This document shows positions 53,883-63,486 of a stretch of 64,000 nucleotides of DNA, piece by piece. Below the pieces are notes generated by a model, which worked only from the letters and a program-made list of their open reading frames with translations, did not search any database and was not told the DNA's origin. The translations under genes and the position numbers were made by a program. The DNA lies in contig NZ_SKBR01000001.1 in the NCBI RefSeq assembly GCF_013450295.1, positions 2,419,001-2,483,000 on the forward strand. Reading direction: 5' to 3'. The stretch comes from Streptomyces sp. AJS327 (GTDB lineage: Bacteria > Actinomycetota > Actinomycetes > Streptomycetales > Streptomycetaceae). Positions within the stretch are counted from its first letter, which is position 1. The number at the start of each line of letters is the position of its first letter.

Positions 53883-56800
53883 ACGTCCCCCGTGGTCGCC
53901 GAGCGGCGCCGGCTGGCGGCCAGCCGGGCCCGCCGTGGGTCCGGCTCCGGCTCGGCCGCGTCCGGGGCGGGGAGCCCGCCGGTGAGCAGCCGCACCTGCT
54001 CGTCGACGGTCGTGGAGGTGAAGAGGTCGAGAATGTCGATCTCCACCCCCAGGCGTTCCTCCAGGGCCAGTTGGAGGGCGGGCACCAGCAGTGAGTGGCC
54101 ACCCGCGTCGAAGAAGTTGACGTCGGCGCCGACCGAGTCCACCCCGAGCGTCCGGCACCACGCGGTGAGCACCGCCGCCCGCACGGTGTCCCCGGAACCG
54201 CCTGAATCGCGGGCGTCGCCGGGGCTGGGGGGCGCCGTCCCCCGGGCGCCGGTGGCGCGGCCACCGGTGGGCGCGCCCGGGGCGGGTGGTTCCCGCAGCG
54301 CGGCACGGTCGACCTTGCCGTGCGCGGTCCGCGGGAGTTCCGCCAGCACCGTGAACGAGGTGGGGACCATGACGGGCGGCAGCCGCCGCGCGAGCCGCTC
54401 CCGCGTCCGCCGCTCGTCGAAGTCCGGCCGGACCGCGAGGAACGCGTCGAGGCCCGCGCCGCCCGGGGCTGCCAGCACCGCCGCGTCCGTGACGTCCCTC
54501 TCGGCCCGCAGCGCGGTCTCCACCGCCCCCAGCTCGACCCGGTGCCCGCGGACCTTGACCAGGCCGTCGCTCCGCCCCAGGAAGTCGAGCCCGTCCCGCT
54601 CGTTCCAGCACACGATGTCGCCCGTGCGGTACGTTCGCCCGCCCGGCCCGTCGGCGAACCGCTCGGCGGTGGCCTCCGGACGCCCGAGATAGCCGCGGGC
54701 CACCCCCGTCCCGCCGACGTACAGCTCGCCGGGAACACCGCGCGGCAGCGGCTCCCCGGCCCGGTCGCGCACCGACAGCACCGCTCCGGGCGCCGGACCA
54801 CCGATGTCGACCGGCGCGGGCTCGCCGAAGACGCGGACGGTGCTCCAGACGGTCGCTTCGGTGGGGCCGTACTCGTTGGCGAGCACGGTCCCGTGCAGCA
54901 GGCCGAAGTGCCGGTCCACCAGCTCCCGTGGCAGCTCCTCGCCCGCCGTGACGACCAGCCGCAGCGAGGCCAGCGCGGCGGCGCCGGCGCGCTCGGCCCG
55001 GTCGAGCAGCCCGGCGTACAGGGCGGGCACCGCCAGCAGCGCGGTCACGCGCCGCCGTGCCACGAGCCCGAGCAGACGCTCCGGATCGCGGACGTCCCCG
55101 GCCGAGGCCACCACGAGACGGCCGCCGGAGGTCAGCGTGGACCACAGCCCGGCCATGGACGAGTCGAAGGAGAGCGGGGACAGCAGCAGGAAGACCTCCG
55201 GGCGGCCGTAGGTGGCCAGCCGTCCGGCCGTCGACGCGGCGAGCGACCGGTGTTCCACGACGACGCCCTTCGGCTCGCCGGAGGTGCCCGAGGTGTAGAC
55301 GACGTACGCGGCGTCGCCGGGGTCCGGTGCCCGCGCGGGCGGCGGCGTCCCGCTGGCGTGCGCCAGTTCGGCGGGGGAGCGCACCTCGACCCCGGGCAGC
55401 CGACCCGACCAGGCGGCGTCGCCCAGGACGAGACCGCACCCGGCGTCGCGGAGCATCGCCGCGAGCCGCGCGGCCGGGAAGGCCGGGTTCAGCGGGACGT
55501 AGGTGGCGCCCGCGCGCAGCACGCCGAGCACCGCCGCGACCGCCGTGGCGGAGGGCTCGGCGAGGACGCCGATCCGCGACTCCCGCCCCAGGCCGCGGGC
55601 GTGCAGCGCGCCGGCCACGGCGTCCGCCTGGTCCAGCAGCGCGCGGTAGCTGAGCCGGGTTCCGGCGTCCTCCACGGCGGGGCGCTCCGGATCGCTGGCC
55701 GCGATCTCGGCGACCGCGTCGGGCACCGGCCGGAGCCCGCCCCCCACGGCGGGGCCCCCGCCGAGCGCCGCCAGCTCCGCGCGGTCGGCGCCGGAGAGCA
55801 TCGGGACCTCCCCGACCGTGCCGGACCCCTCGCACAGCCCCGCCAGGACCGCGGCCGTGTGCGCGGTGAACCGTCGGATCCGGTCCGCGGAGTACCGCGA
55901 CGCGCGGTAGGTGGCGAGGAGTTCGGCCGTGTCGCCCCGGTCGCGCAGCACCATCGTCAGGTCGTACTTGGCGACCCGGACCGGCAGTTCCACCTCGCTG
56001 ACCCGGAGGCCCGCCGCCTCCAGCACCGGCGCGTCCGCCTCGACGTTGAACAGGCTGCCGAAGACGGGTGTCCGGGCGGCGTCCGGCACCACGTGGAGAC
56101 GGCGGACGACCTCCTCGAACGGCAGCTCCCGGAGCGAGAAGGCCCGCATGAGCGCGGCGTGCACCGACCGGCAGTAGTCCGCGACCGTGGCGTCCGGCTC
56201 GGCGTGTAAGGCCAGTGGCACAGGGTTGACGAACATCCCGACGGTGTCGGCGAACTCGCCGGACCGGGTGTCCATCGTGCCCCCGACGACCAGCCTGGTC
56301 CGGTCGGTGTAGCGGCTCAGCGTCAGCGCGTACGCGCTCAGGCCGATCACCTGCGGGGTGGTGCGCAACCGGCGTCCGAGTCCGCGCACGCCCTCCCACA
56401 CCTCCGCCGGGATCGGCTGCCGGACGAGGGCCCCGGCGCGGTCGGCGTCCCGGACGGCCGGGGCGAACCCCAGTGGGTCGCCCGTCTCCGGCGGCCGCAG
56501 CTCCTCGATCCAGGAGTCGACCCGGGGGCCGGACGGCACGGCCGTCCGCGCGACGTACGCGGTGTACGGGCGGCCCACCGGGTGCGGTTCCGCCCCCGCG
56601 TACGCGCCGAACAGGTCCCGCGTGATGAGCGCGAACGACCGGCCGTCGACCACCGCGTGATGCGCCCCGACGACCAGGAGGTGCTCCTCCGGTCCGAGGC
56701 GGAGCAGCTCGGCGTCGACCAGACGGTGCCCGACGAGCGGGAACGGGCGAGTGACCGCGCGCTCCAGCTCCCGGGGTACGGCCGCCGGATCGACCTCCCG

Positions 56801-57079
56801 CACCGGGAGCGGGAAGTCCCGGGAGTCCCACTCCGCGCGGCGCGGTTCACCGTCCACCGCCTCCAGCCGCAGCCGCAGCTCCGCGTGCCGCTCCAGCACC
56901 CGGTGCCAGGCGCGCCGCAGCCGTTCGGGGTCGAGGTCACCGACCAGCCGTCCGGCCCACGGAGCGGTGAACTCCGCGCTGCCTGGCTGGAGCCGGTAGG
57001 CCAGCCACAGCCGCCGTTGCGCCGCGGAGAGCGCTGGCGCGCCGCTCCGGTCCGGGTCCGCCTGTGTCTCAGCTGCCAT
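53879..57079 (-). CDS. NRPS module: C-A-T
   Basis: A 1066-residue NRPS. C domain about 15-435 with an intact H140-H141-x3-D145-G146 (GAHHAVVDGRS). A domain about 450-935: A3 YTSGTSGEPKG (595-605), A5 NEYGPTEATVW, A7 YRTGD, A10 Lys K922 (TAHGKVDRAAL). Carrier domain about 965-1040 with S996 (FFDAGGHSLL). The A4 pocket begins F638-D639-S640-S-M-A643, with the alpha-amino-binding Asp, so an alpha-amino acid is expected; identity not assigned. No epimerase or thioesterase. ATG 57079 is five bases after the ATP-grasp stop. The CmlA-type hydroxylase in the same operon may act on the amino acid loaded here or on the A-T protein. Confidence 0.95.
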   Translation of the reverse strand: MAAETQADPDRSGAPALSAAQRRLWLAYRLQPGSAEFTAPWAGRLVGDLDPERLRRAWHRVLERHAELRLRLEAVDGEPRRAEWDSRDFPLPVREVDPAAVPRELERAVTRPFPLVGHRLVDAELLRLGPEEHLLVVGAHHAVVDGRSFALITRDLFGAYAGAEPHPVGRPYTAYVARTAVPSGPRVDSWIEELRPPETGDPLGFAPAVRDADRAGALVRQPIPAEVWEGVRGLGRRLRTTPQVIGLSAYALTLSRYTDRTRLVVGGTMDTRSGEFADTVGMFVNPVPLALHAEPDATVADYCRSVHAALMRAFSLRELPFEEVVRRLHVVPDAARTPVFGSLFNVEADAPVLEAAGLRVSEVELPVRVAKYDLTMVLRDRGDTAELLATYRASRYSADRIRRFTAHTAAVLAGLCEGSGTVGEVPMLSGADRAELAALGGGPAVGGGLRPVPDAVAEIAASDPERPAVEDAGTRLSYRALLDQADAVAGALHARGLGRESRIGVLAEPSATAVAAVLGVLRAGATYVPLNPAFPAARLAAMLRDAGCGLVLGDAAWSGRLPGVEVRSPAELAHASGTPPPARAPDPGDAAYVVYTSGTSGEPKGVVVEHRSLAASTAGRLATYGRPEVFLLLSPLSFDSSMAGLWSTLTSGGRLVVASAGDVRDPERLLGLVARRRVTALLAVPALYAGLLDRAERAGAAALASLRLVVTAGEELPRELVDRHFGLLHGTVLANEYGPTEATVWSTVRVFGEPAPVDIGGPAPGAVLSVRDRAGEPLPRGVPGELYVGGTGVARGYLGRPEATAERFADGPGGRTYRTGDIVCWNERDGLDFLGRSDGLVKVRGHRVELGAVETALRAERDVTDAAVLAAPGGAGLDAFLAVRPDFDERRTRERLARRLPPVMVPTSFTVLAELPRTAHGKVDRAALREPPAPGAPTGGRATGARGTAPPSPGDARDSGGSGDTVRAAVLTAWCRTLGVDSVGADVNFFDAGGHSLLVPALQLALEERLGVEIDILDLFTSTTVDEQVRLLTGGLPAPDAAEPEPDPRRARLAASRRRSATTGDV

Positions 57080-57084
57080 GTCCC

Positions 57085-58368
57085 TCACATCTCCCCGAAG
57101 ACCGGACGGCAGATGTCGTCGATCGCCCGCGTCAGCCGCGCGAGATCCGCGTGGTCCGCCGTCCACCCGTGCAGATGACCCAGGCGCGCGCCCGCGCCCT
57201 CCCGCCAGGAGGCCGCGCTCCCGGCACCGGGACGCGGGTCGACGAGGTCGACCCCCGGCAGCGCGCGCAGCCGCTCCAGCTCCGCCGCCCCCACCCGCCC
57301 GTCGGCGCCACCGGACGGTCCGGCCCGTGGCAGCAGCGCGTACTGGTACGCCACCCCGTCGAACCGGGGGGTGTCGCGCACCGGCAGCCCCAGCGCCAGC
57401 CGCACGGCCGCCGCCACGAGGTCCACGCCGGAGCCGCGGCGCACGATGGCGCCGATCAGGCCGCCCAGGCGGCCGTTGACCTCGATCAGGCGGGGCCCGT
57501 CCCGGGTGAGCTTCAGCTCCGTGTGGACGACCCCGTCGCGGACGCCCAGCGCCGCGATCGCCGCCTCGGCCAGCGCCCGCGCGCGGGCGGCCAGCGCCGG
57601 GTCCAGCGTGTGCGGGACGAACGAGCCGCGCTCCCGGAACGGCCGGACGAGCGGGAACTTCCCCGCCACACAGAGCGGATGGCACACCCCCTCGTGGACG
57701 GCGGTCTCGACCGAGACGTAGTCCCCCCACTCCCGCCCCGCCCCCGCCGCGTCTCCCGCGAGGAACCCCTCCACCAGCAGGTCCGTCCCGGGCGCCGCCG
57801 CGAAGAACTCCGCGGCGGCCGCGCGCGCCTCGGCTGCGCCGTCGACCCGGCGCACGAGGCGGCTCCCCGTGCCGCGGCGCGGCTTGAGCACGGCGGGCAG
57901 GCCCACCGCGCCGAGCGCCCCGGGCAGTTCGCCGGGCGTCCGCGCCACCGCGAAGGGCGGGCCGTCCAGACCGGCGGCCGCCAGCGACCGGCGCTGCTCC
58001 AGTTTGTCGACGAGCCTCCGGGTCACCTCAGGGGAGTGCCAGTGCCGGAGGCCGAGCGTGGCGGCGAGCGCCGCCGTGGCCTCCATCCGGTGCTCGCTGA
58101 ACGTCAGCAGCCCGCCGGGCGCGAACGCGGCGACGGCGGCCGCGGCCCGGTCCTCGCCGAGACCGGTCACCTCGCACAGGGCGAACCGCTTCCGCAGCAC
58201 CGGCAGCAGCCGCCGGACGTGCTCCGAGGCCGCGTCGACGACGAGGAACAGCTCGGCCCCGCAGGTCCGCGCGGCGGCCGCCAGCTCCGCCGGGCCAGCC
58301 GCCCCCAGGTCGTAGACGACGCCGACGGCTTGGCGCGCACCGGCCGCGCGCGCTGCGCCGTCCCTCAC
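57085..58368 (-). CDS. ATP-grasp carboxylate-amine ligase
   Basis: A 427-residue protein with an ATP-grasp domain at about 110-310: K162 in VLKPRRGTGSRLV, the Mg-binding E284 in HTELKLTRDG and E296/N298 in RLIEVNGRLGGLIG. The first 100 residues form the preATP-grasp domain; the last 110 resemble the C-terminal domain of carnosine-synthase/BtrJ-type ligases. Such enzymes activate a carboxylate as acyl phosphate and couple it to an amine, e.g. adding an amino acid to a peptide. GTG 58368 overlaps the hydroxylase stop (GTGA). Confidence 0.92.
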   Translation of the reverse strand: MRDGAARAAGARQAVGVVYDLGAAGPAELAAAARTCGAELFLVVDAASEHVRRLLPVLRKRFALCEVTGLGEDRAAAAVAAFAPGGLLTFSEHRMEATAALAATLGLRHWHSPEVTRRLVDKLEQRRSLAAAGLDGPPFAVARTPGELPGALGAVGLPAVLKPRRGTGSRLVRRVDGAAEARAAAAEFFAAAPGTDLLVEGFLAGDAAGAGREWGDYVSVETAVHEGVCHPLCVAGKFPLVRPFRERGSFVPHTLDPALAARARALAEAAIAALGVRDGVVHTELKLTRDGPRLIEVNGRLGGLIGAIVRRGSGVDLVAAAVRLALGLPVRDTPRFDGVAYQYALLPRAGPSGGADGRVGAAELERLRALPGVDLVDPRPGAGSAASWREGAGARLGHLHGWTADHADLARLTRAIDDICRPVFGEM

Positions 58369-59966
58369 CGCGGCTCGTCCCGCACGGACCAGAAGCGCTC
58401 CGCGGTGATGTGGAGCAGTTCGGAGGGCACCCCCCGCTCGGCGGCCAGTTCCCGGAGCAGCGCCTCCTGCCGCAGCTGCTCGGCCTCCGGGTCGTACCAG
58501 CAGCCGGTGAGGTGCTTGAGCCAGGGCTCGATGCCCAGCGCGTAGACGAAGATCCGGCGCGCGCCCAGCCGTCCGGCGAGCCGGTCGGCCGGACCGGCGA
58601 AGGAGCCCCTGAGCCCCCGCTCCACGCTGTGCTCCCGGGCGAGGGGTTCGTCGAGCAGCGGGCCGTACAGCCAGCTCATCGGGGCGCCGACGCACTCCAG
58701 CCCGATGAACAGCGCGTCGACCCGGCCGATGTCGGCGGCCACCAGGTCGTAGAGCGTCGGATCCACGGGCGAGGTGTCGGTGGCGAACAGGAAGCCGCGC
58801 CCGCCCAGGCGCACCAGCGGCACCATCTTCGCCCGGATGTCCAGCTCGCCGTGCTCGCCGAGGAAGGGCAGGGCCGTGACGCGGGCCGGGCCCAGCTCGA
58901 TCGACCGCAGGTCGGCCAGCTCCACCACGTTCTCGAAGCCGTGGTGCTCCAGCAGCGCGCGCAGGCCGATGTCGGCCAGGCTGCCTCCGGAGGACTGCGG
59001 CACCACGAACACGCCGACGCGGCGGCGGAGTTGCAGCAGAGTCTCCAGGGAGAAGTGGTCGGAGTGGCCGTGGCTGAGCACCACGACGTCGACCGTCTCG
59101 GGCAGGTCGGCGATGGAGTAGTGCGCCTCGAAGCCGTCGCCGTCGTATCCGAGGGTCGGGTCCGTCAGGACGGTGAAGCCGCCGAAGTCGAGCAGCACCG
59201 AGGCGTGGCCGAAGTAGCGCACGCGCACCTCGCCGGTGAGGTTCGGCTCGTAACGCCGAGGGGGCCGTTCGGTGAACATGCGGCGGAAGCCCGCCCGCTG
59301 GTCCTCGGCCACGCCGAGGCGCCCGGCCAGGTCGTCCACGTCGACCGGGGTCAGGCGCGCGGCGAACAGCTCGTCGAGCAGTTCGGAGGCGAACGGAACC
59401 GCCAGGTCGACGCGGCCGGGCCCGGGCAGTACCGGCGAGCTGTAGACGAACGGCTGTGCCGGGTCGTGCCGTTCGAGCAGGGAGACGGTCTCGGCCTCCG
59501 GCTGCGCCGCGGGCGTCCGGTACAGCAGGCTCTCGAAGAACCGGAGGGAGGCGTGGTTCCCCGTGTCGTAGACCAGTTCGCTGACGCCGCGCAGCGAAGG
59601 GGGCAGCTTCTCGTAGAGCGGGCTGAGCGCGCGGCCGTCCGCGTGCTCGGCGAGGGTGCGCCGCGTCGTCTCGATGTCCTCGGCCAGGCGGACGCGCGGC
59701 TCCGCCTCGCGCAGCGTGCGGTCGAGCAGCTCCGCCACGGCCTCCGGCCCCGCGGCGCCGGGGTCCACGTACGGGGCGCCGAACATCCGCGGGTGGGCCA
59801 GCGCGCGGGCGTGCTTCTCCGGCGCCTCGACGTAGCTGCGCAGCGCGGGCAGGTGGCGCTTCACCAGGTTCAGCCCACCGGTGTGTGGGGCGGCCACGAA
59901 GGGGACGGCGTACCAGCGGTGGATCAGTGGCTGAACCACCGTCGTCGGCGAGAGATATCCACGCAT
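58365..59966 (-). CDS. CmlA-type MBL-fold diiron beta-hydroxylase
   Basis: A 533-residue protein matching CmlA of chloramphenicol synthesis (532 residues) across its length. CmlA hydroxylates the beta carbon of an amino acid held on a carrier domain using a dinuclear iron site in a metallo-beta-lactamase fold; FrsH of FR900359 is similar. Here the ligands are H299, H301, D303, H304 (SHGHSDHF), E371 (PFLGEHGELDIRAK, the Glu that replaces the usual His and marks the oxygenase branch) and D397 (FATDTSP), each six residues before its recalled CmlA counterpart. The N-terminal 240 residues form the CmlA-specific domain. ATG 59966; followed by ATP-grasp with overlap. Confidence 0.92.
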   Translation of the reverse strand: MRGYLSPTTVVQPLIHRWYAVPFVAAPHTGGLNLVKRHLPALRSYVEAPEKHARALAHPRMFGAPYVDPGAAGPEAVAELLDRTLREAEPRVRLAEDIETTRRTLAEHADGRALSPLYEKLPPSLRGVSELVYDTGNHASLRFFESLLYRTPAAQPEAETVSLLERHDPAQPFVYSSPVLPGPGRVDLAVPFASELLDELFAARLTPVDVDDLAGRLGVAEDQRAGFRRMFTERPPRRYEPNLTGEVRVRYFGHASVLLDFGGFTVLTDPTLGYDGDGFEAHYSIADLPETVDVVVLSHGHSDHFSLETLLQLRRRVGVFVVPQSSGGSLADIGLRALLEHHGFENVVELADLRSIELGPARVTALPFLGEHGELDIRAKMVPLVRLGGRGFLFATDTSPVDPTLYDLVAADIGRVDALFIGLECVGAPMSWLYGPLLDEPLAREHSVERGLRGSFAGPADRLAGRLGARRIFVYALGIEPWLKHLTGCWYDPEAEQLRQEALLRELAAERGVPSELLHITAERFWSVRDEPR

Positions 59967-60015
59967 CCAGGAACCTCGGTCTAGTCGAACGTGCGGTACG
60001 GGGTTCGGTGACGGG

Positions 60016-61914
60016 TCAGGGTGTGCCGTTCTCCGCGAGCCGGAGCGCGCCGGTGAGGAACGCCGCCTCGGTCGCGACGAGGTGCCGGACGGTGTCCGGC
60101 CGCCGCAGCGCGTGCCCCTCCTCGGGGTAGACCACCAGATCGACGGGCACACCGTGGTCGCGCAGGCCGTCGCGGAGCCGCTCGGCCTGCTCAAGCGGCA
60201 CGACCGGGTCGCGGGCGCCGTGGAACACGAGCGTCGCCGCCGTCCAGGAGCCGAGGCCGCGCAGCGGGGAGCGCGCCGCGTACTCCTCCCGTTCGGCGGG
60301 CCAGGGTCCGATGAGGCCGTCGAGATAGCGGGACTCCATCCGGTGGGTGCGGTCCGGGATCGCCGCGGGGTCGGTGACCCCGGCGTAGCTGACCACCGCG
60401 GCGAACCCGCCGCCGGCCGCCGCCGCGTTCAGCGCCGTGAGCCCACCCGAGCTGCGTCCCCGGACGGCCAGCCGGCGCGGGTCGGCGAGGCCCTCGGCCA
60501 CCAGGTGCCGGGCGGCGTTCACGCAGTCCGCCGCGTCGAGGATCCCCCACCGGCCCCGGAGCCGCTCGCGGTAGGCCCGCCCGTGCCCGGCGCTGCCCCC
60601 GTAGTTGACCTCGGCCACCGCGTACCCCCGGCTCGTCCAGTACTGGACGTGCGGGGTGAGCGCGGCCACGGCCACCACGGTCGGACCGCCGTGGCAGGAC
60701 AGGAGCAGCGGCGGCGGCACCCCCTCCGGGCCGCCGCACTCCGGGTTGCGTGGCGGGTAGTAGAGACCGAGGACGCGCTGCCCGTCCGATTCGAACGCGA
60801 ACCGCCGCGCCTCGCTGATCCACTCCGGGCCGGGCGGGTCCGGCTGACCGGACCGTAACTCCACGGGGGGCGCGCCGTCGGCGGGCAGCCGGACGACCGC
60901 CGCCGCGCGGCGGCCCGAGGCGGCCACCGCGACCGCCTCGCCGCCGCCGGTGGCGAGCGCGTCCACGACGTCGCGGCCGAGCGGAAGTCGCCGGAACGCG
61001 CCGTCCCGCCCGATCACGGCGACCGCGTCCTCGCCGCGCGCCCGGTACGCGGCCACGATCCCACCGTCGTCCAGGAAGCCGTAGGTGGTCAGCCCACAGC
61101 ACCAGTCCGGCCTGCCGAACTCGGCCGCCATCGGCGCCGGGGAGGTGTCCGCGCCGTCCGCGCGCAGGTTCCACCAGCCGGAGCGGTCGTCCACGAAGTA
61201 CAGCCGTCCGTCGGGCGCGTAACACGGCTGGGTCACCGACACCCCGGGCGCCGCCGCCACCACGCGCCGGGAGGTGACGGCCCCGGCGCCGTCGAGCCGC
61301 AGCTCCAGCAGGACCGACTCGTCCCACGGCATGTGCGGGTGGTTCCAGGCGGTGAACGCGATCCGCCGCTCCGACGGGTGGACGGCCGGGGCACCGTGGA
61401 AGTCGTGCGCGGCGGCGAGCACCCGGGGCGGCCCGGAGCCGTCGGCGGGCACCGCCACGACCTCGTGTGCCGCGTCCCGTCCCGCCCCACGCTCGCGCAC
61501 CGCGAAGACCAGGCGGCCGTCGTGCGCCAGCCGTGGCGCGCCGTAGCGGACCGGCTCGCCGTCCGCCTCCGTGAGCGCCACCGGCGCGTTCCGCGGACCG
61601 AACGGGTCGAGGCGGTGAAGCCCCTGGTCCGCGGCGTCCACGTAGTACACCGTCCCGCCGCGCGCGGTGTACGGGGCGGCCCCGTAGCCACCGACCTCCG
61701 AGCGCACCCCGGACCGTACGACGACCGGCTCCCGCTCCTCGTCGGCGAGGGCCATCAGCCGCGGGGCGCCCGGATCGGTGTGATCCGTCTCCACCCAGAA
61801 CGTGCGTCCACCGTCGCGGCCGGGAAAGCCGAGTTCCCGGAGGCCGTTGACCAGATCATCCACTCCGACCACCGAGGGCCACGTGCCGTACGGAGCAATA
61901 CGCCGCTTCTTCAT
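60016..61914 (-). CDS. S9-family prolyl oligopeptidase-like peptidase
   Basis: A 632-residue cytosolic serine peptidase (no signal peptide). An N-terminal beta-propeller (about 50-385) gates an alpha/beta-hydrolase domain with S488 (GRSSGG), D569 (GARDPVVP) and H601 (EEGHALR). SCHGGPT and GYAVAEVNYGGSAGHGRAYR are typical of S9C acylaminoacyl peptidases. ATG 61914 with GGAGG six bases upstream. First gene of the operon, 49 bases before the hydroxylase. Likely to trim or activate the product, or to detoxify it; exact role unknown. Confidence 0.93.
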   Translation of the reverse strand: MKKRRIAPYGTWPSVVGVDDLVNGLRELGFPGRDGGRTFWVETDHTDPGAPRLMALADEEREPVVVRSGVRSEVGGYGAAPYTARGGTVYYVDAADQGLHRLDPFGPRNAPVALTEADGEPVRYGAPRLAHDGRLVFAVRERGAGRDAAHEVVAVPADGSGPPRVLAAAHDFHGAPAVHPSERRIAFTAWNHPHMPWDESVLLELRLDGAGAVTSRRVVAAAPGVSVTQPCYAPDGRLYFVDDRSGWWNLRADGADTSPAPMAAEFGRPDWCCGLTTYGFLDDGGIVAAYRARGEDAVAVIGRDGAFRRLPLGRDVVDALATGGGEAVAVAASGRRAAAVVRLPADGAPPVELRSGQPDPPGPEWISEARRFAFESDGQRVLGLYYPPRNPECGGPEGVPPPLLLSCHGGPTVVAVAALTPHVQYWTSRGYAVAEVNYGGSAGHGRAYRERLRGRWGILDAADCVNAARHLVAEGLADPRRLAVRGRSSGGLTALNAAAAGGGFAAVVSYAGVTDPAAIPDRTHRMESRYLDGLIGPWPAEREEYAARSPLRGLGSWTAATLVFHGARDPVVPLEQAERLRDGLRDHGVPVDLVVYPEEGHALRRPDTVRHLVATEAAFLTGALRLAENGTP

Positions 61915-62338
61915 GTGCGACCTCCGGAACTCCCGTGATACGCAAAGGAAACGGGCTGAAGGCTTCGACCGCGGGCAGGAGCGCATTCGTTTCCGGTCGA
62001 GCTGCCCCCGTGAGCCGGGAAAAACGTGCCGTGTGGCGCGTGCCCCGCACTCACTCCACGTCACACCGATCAACTCGCACTTTCCCACACCGCCGCCGAG
62101 TGTCACAAGTACATGTCAAGAAGATCGGCGGTGGTCAGCTGTGATCGATGAAAGGGAGCGGTACTGGTGATGCCCAGTCAACTCACTGGATATTCCCGTG
62201 AGTTCTGCCTATTGAGGCCACTGTCTCCGCCTTGACGCCTCCAACGGCGCTGGATAGATTCGCGGTTCTGCCATCCTTGATGGCCGCGCGCCCGTGTCAC
62301 CGGGGACATCGTTCCGATTTTCCGGAAGGGAGCCAGGC
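61915..62338. promoter_or_regulatory. Divergent control region of the NRPS operon, with inverted repeat
   Basis: Between the peptidase operon and the methyltransferase gene. AACTCAC-N11-GTGAGTT (62180-62204) is a perfect 7-bp inverted repeat around an AT-rich spacer (tggatattccc) and is the best operator candidate. No gene recognised in the interval. Confidence 0.55.
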
Positions 62339-63247
62339 TTGTCCGCCACCGCTGACCGTCCGCTCATCGGCGTCGAAGCACAGCGCGTATTCCTCGATCT
62401 CCGCGACCACACCGCCGCCTTTGACCTGGCGCGGGAAGTCATCCCACTCACCTATGAGTTGCACGCTGGCCCGGCCGCCGGGCAGTTGATGTCCAAAGGA
62501 CTCGCGCGACTTCGCGAATGCTCCACGACCGGGGAAGTCGACGCGGTCTTCGCGGAATCCCGCGAAGAATGGGAAGCGGCTGGTCACGGCGCGAAACTGT
62601 CCGCGGACAAGGAAGGCACCTGGCGCCGGACCCAGGTCATCAGCGGACTGGACTCCGCGACCGGACACGTCGTCGACGTCGGCAACCCGAACAACGGATT
62701 CGGCGGTTGCCTGCTGCGTCGCAACCCCGGGGTCCGGCACGTCACCGGAGTCGACCACCGGACCGATCCCGACGTACTCCTCGGTGACCGGCTGCACTTC
62801 GCCCACCAGAACGACCCCAGCCGGATCCCGCTCGCGGACGCGAGCGCCGACGTCGTGGCCTTCCGGGTGGCGCTGCACCACATGACCAAGCCCGTCCAGG
62901 AGGCGCTGCTCACCGAGGCCGCGCGCGTGGTGCGGCCCGGTGGGGAGATCCTCCTCGTGGAGGACTCCTGGGCGGACACCCCGGGTTTCACGGACAACGC
63001 GCTGACCATGCGGTTCCGCGCGCTCGACGAGGCCGACAAGATCGCCGCGCTGTCCCTGTTCGACGTGTCGTCCTGCCTGATGAAGTACGAGAAGGTCGCC
63101 TACCCGATGTCCTACCGGTCGGCGGACGAGTGGGGGGAACTCCTCAGCGCCGCCGGTGCCGCCTCGATCGACACCGCGTACTGGGGCTTCTCGATGTTCA
63201 CGGTCTACGCCCCTCCGCTGGCCGTCATCCGGGCGACGATGGCCTGA
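62339..63247 (+). CDS. SAM-dependent methyltransferase with unusual motif I
   Basis: A 302-residue protein. The SAM-binding segment VVDVGNPNNGFGGCLL departs from the usual G-x-G-x-G. VAFRVALHHMTKPVQEALL and EAARVVRPGGEILLVEDSWAD are clear class I methyltransferase strands. A helical N-terminal domain (about 1-110) precedes it. TTG 62339 is the likely start, with GGAAGGGAG seven bases upstream; GTG 62294 in the same frame is the alternative. First gene of the plus-strand arm, probably a tailoring enzyme of the cluster. Confidence 0.83.
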   Translation: MSATADRPLIGVEAQRVFLDLRDHTAAFDLAREVIPLTYELHAGPAAGQLMSKGLARLRECSTTGEVDAVFAESREEWEAAGHGAKLSADKEGTWRRTQVISGLDSATGHVVDVGNPNNGFGGCLLRRNPGVRHVTGVDHRTDPDVLLGDRLHFAHQNDPSRIPLADASADVVAFRVALHHMTKPVQEALLTEAARVVRPGGEILLVEDSWADTPGFTDNALTMRFRALDEADKIAALSLFDVSSCLMKYEKVAYPMSYRSADEWGELLSAAGAASIDTAYWGFSMFTVYAPPLAVIRATMA

Positions 63248-63486
63248 ATCCCCCGGCGCGCGGCTGCCGGTGGCGCCGGACCGCCACCGGGACCGGCCGC
63301 CCGTGACTCCGGTCCGTGACCGCCCGTCCCCCGCTTCGTCCGCGCCACGCGCCGCGATTCCCCGCACCGGGACGAGGACCGGGACCGGTCCCGGAGACCG
63401 CCCGCGCGGCCGCGCCGTCCGTCGTGCGCGCGCCCGTCGTCCGCGCCTCCCGGCATCTGCCGACCCCGTACCGGAAGGAACGGTTC

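Noticed and set aside
50895..56831. A 1978-codon open frame on the minus strand
   Set aside because: It begins out of frame within the C-A-T gene. Only the part from 53882 is coding (KS-AT-ACP).
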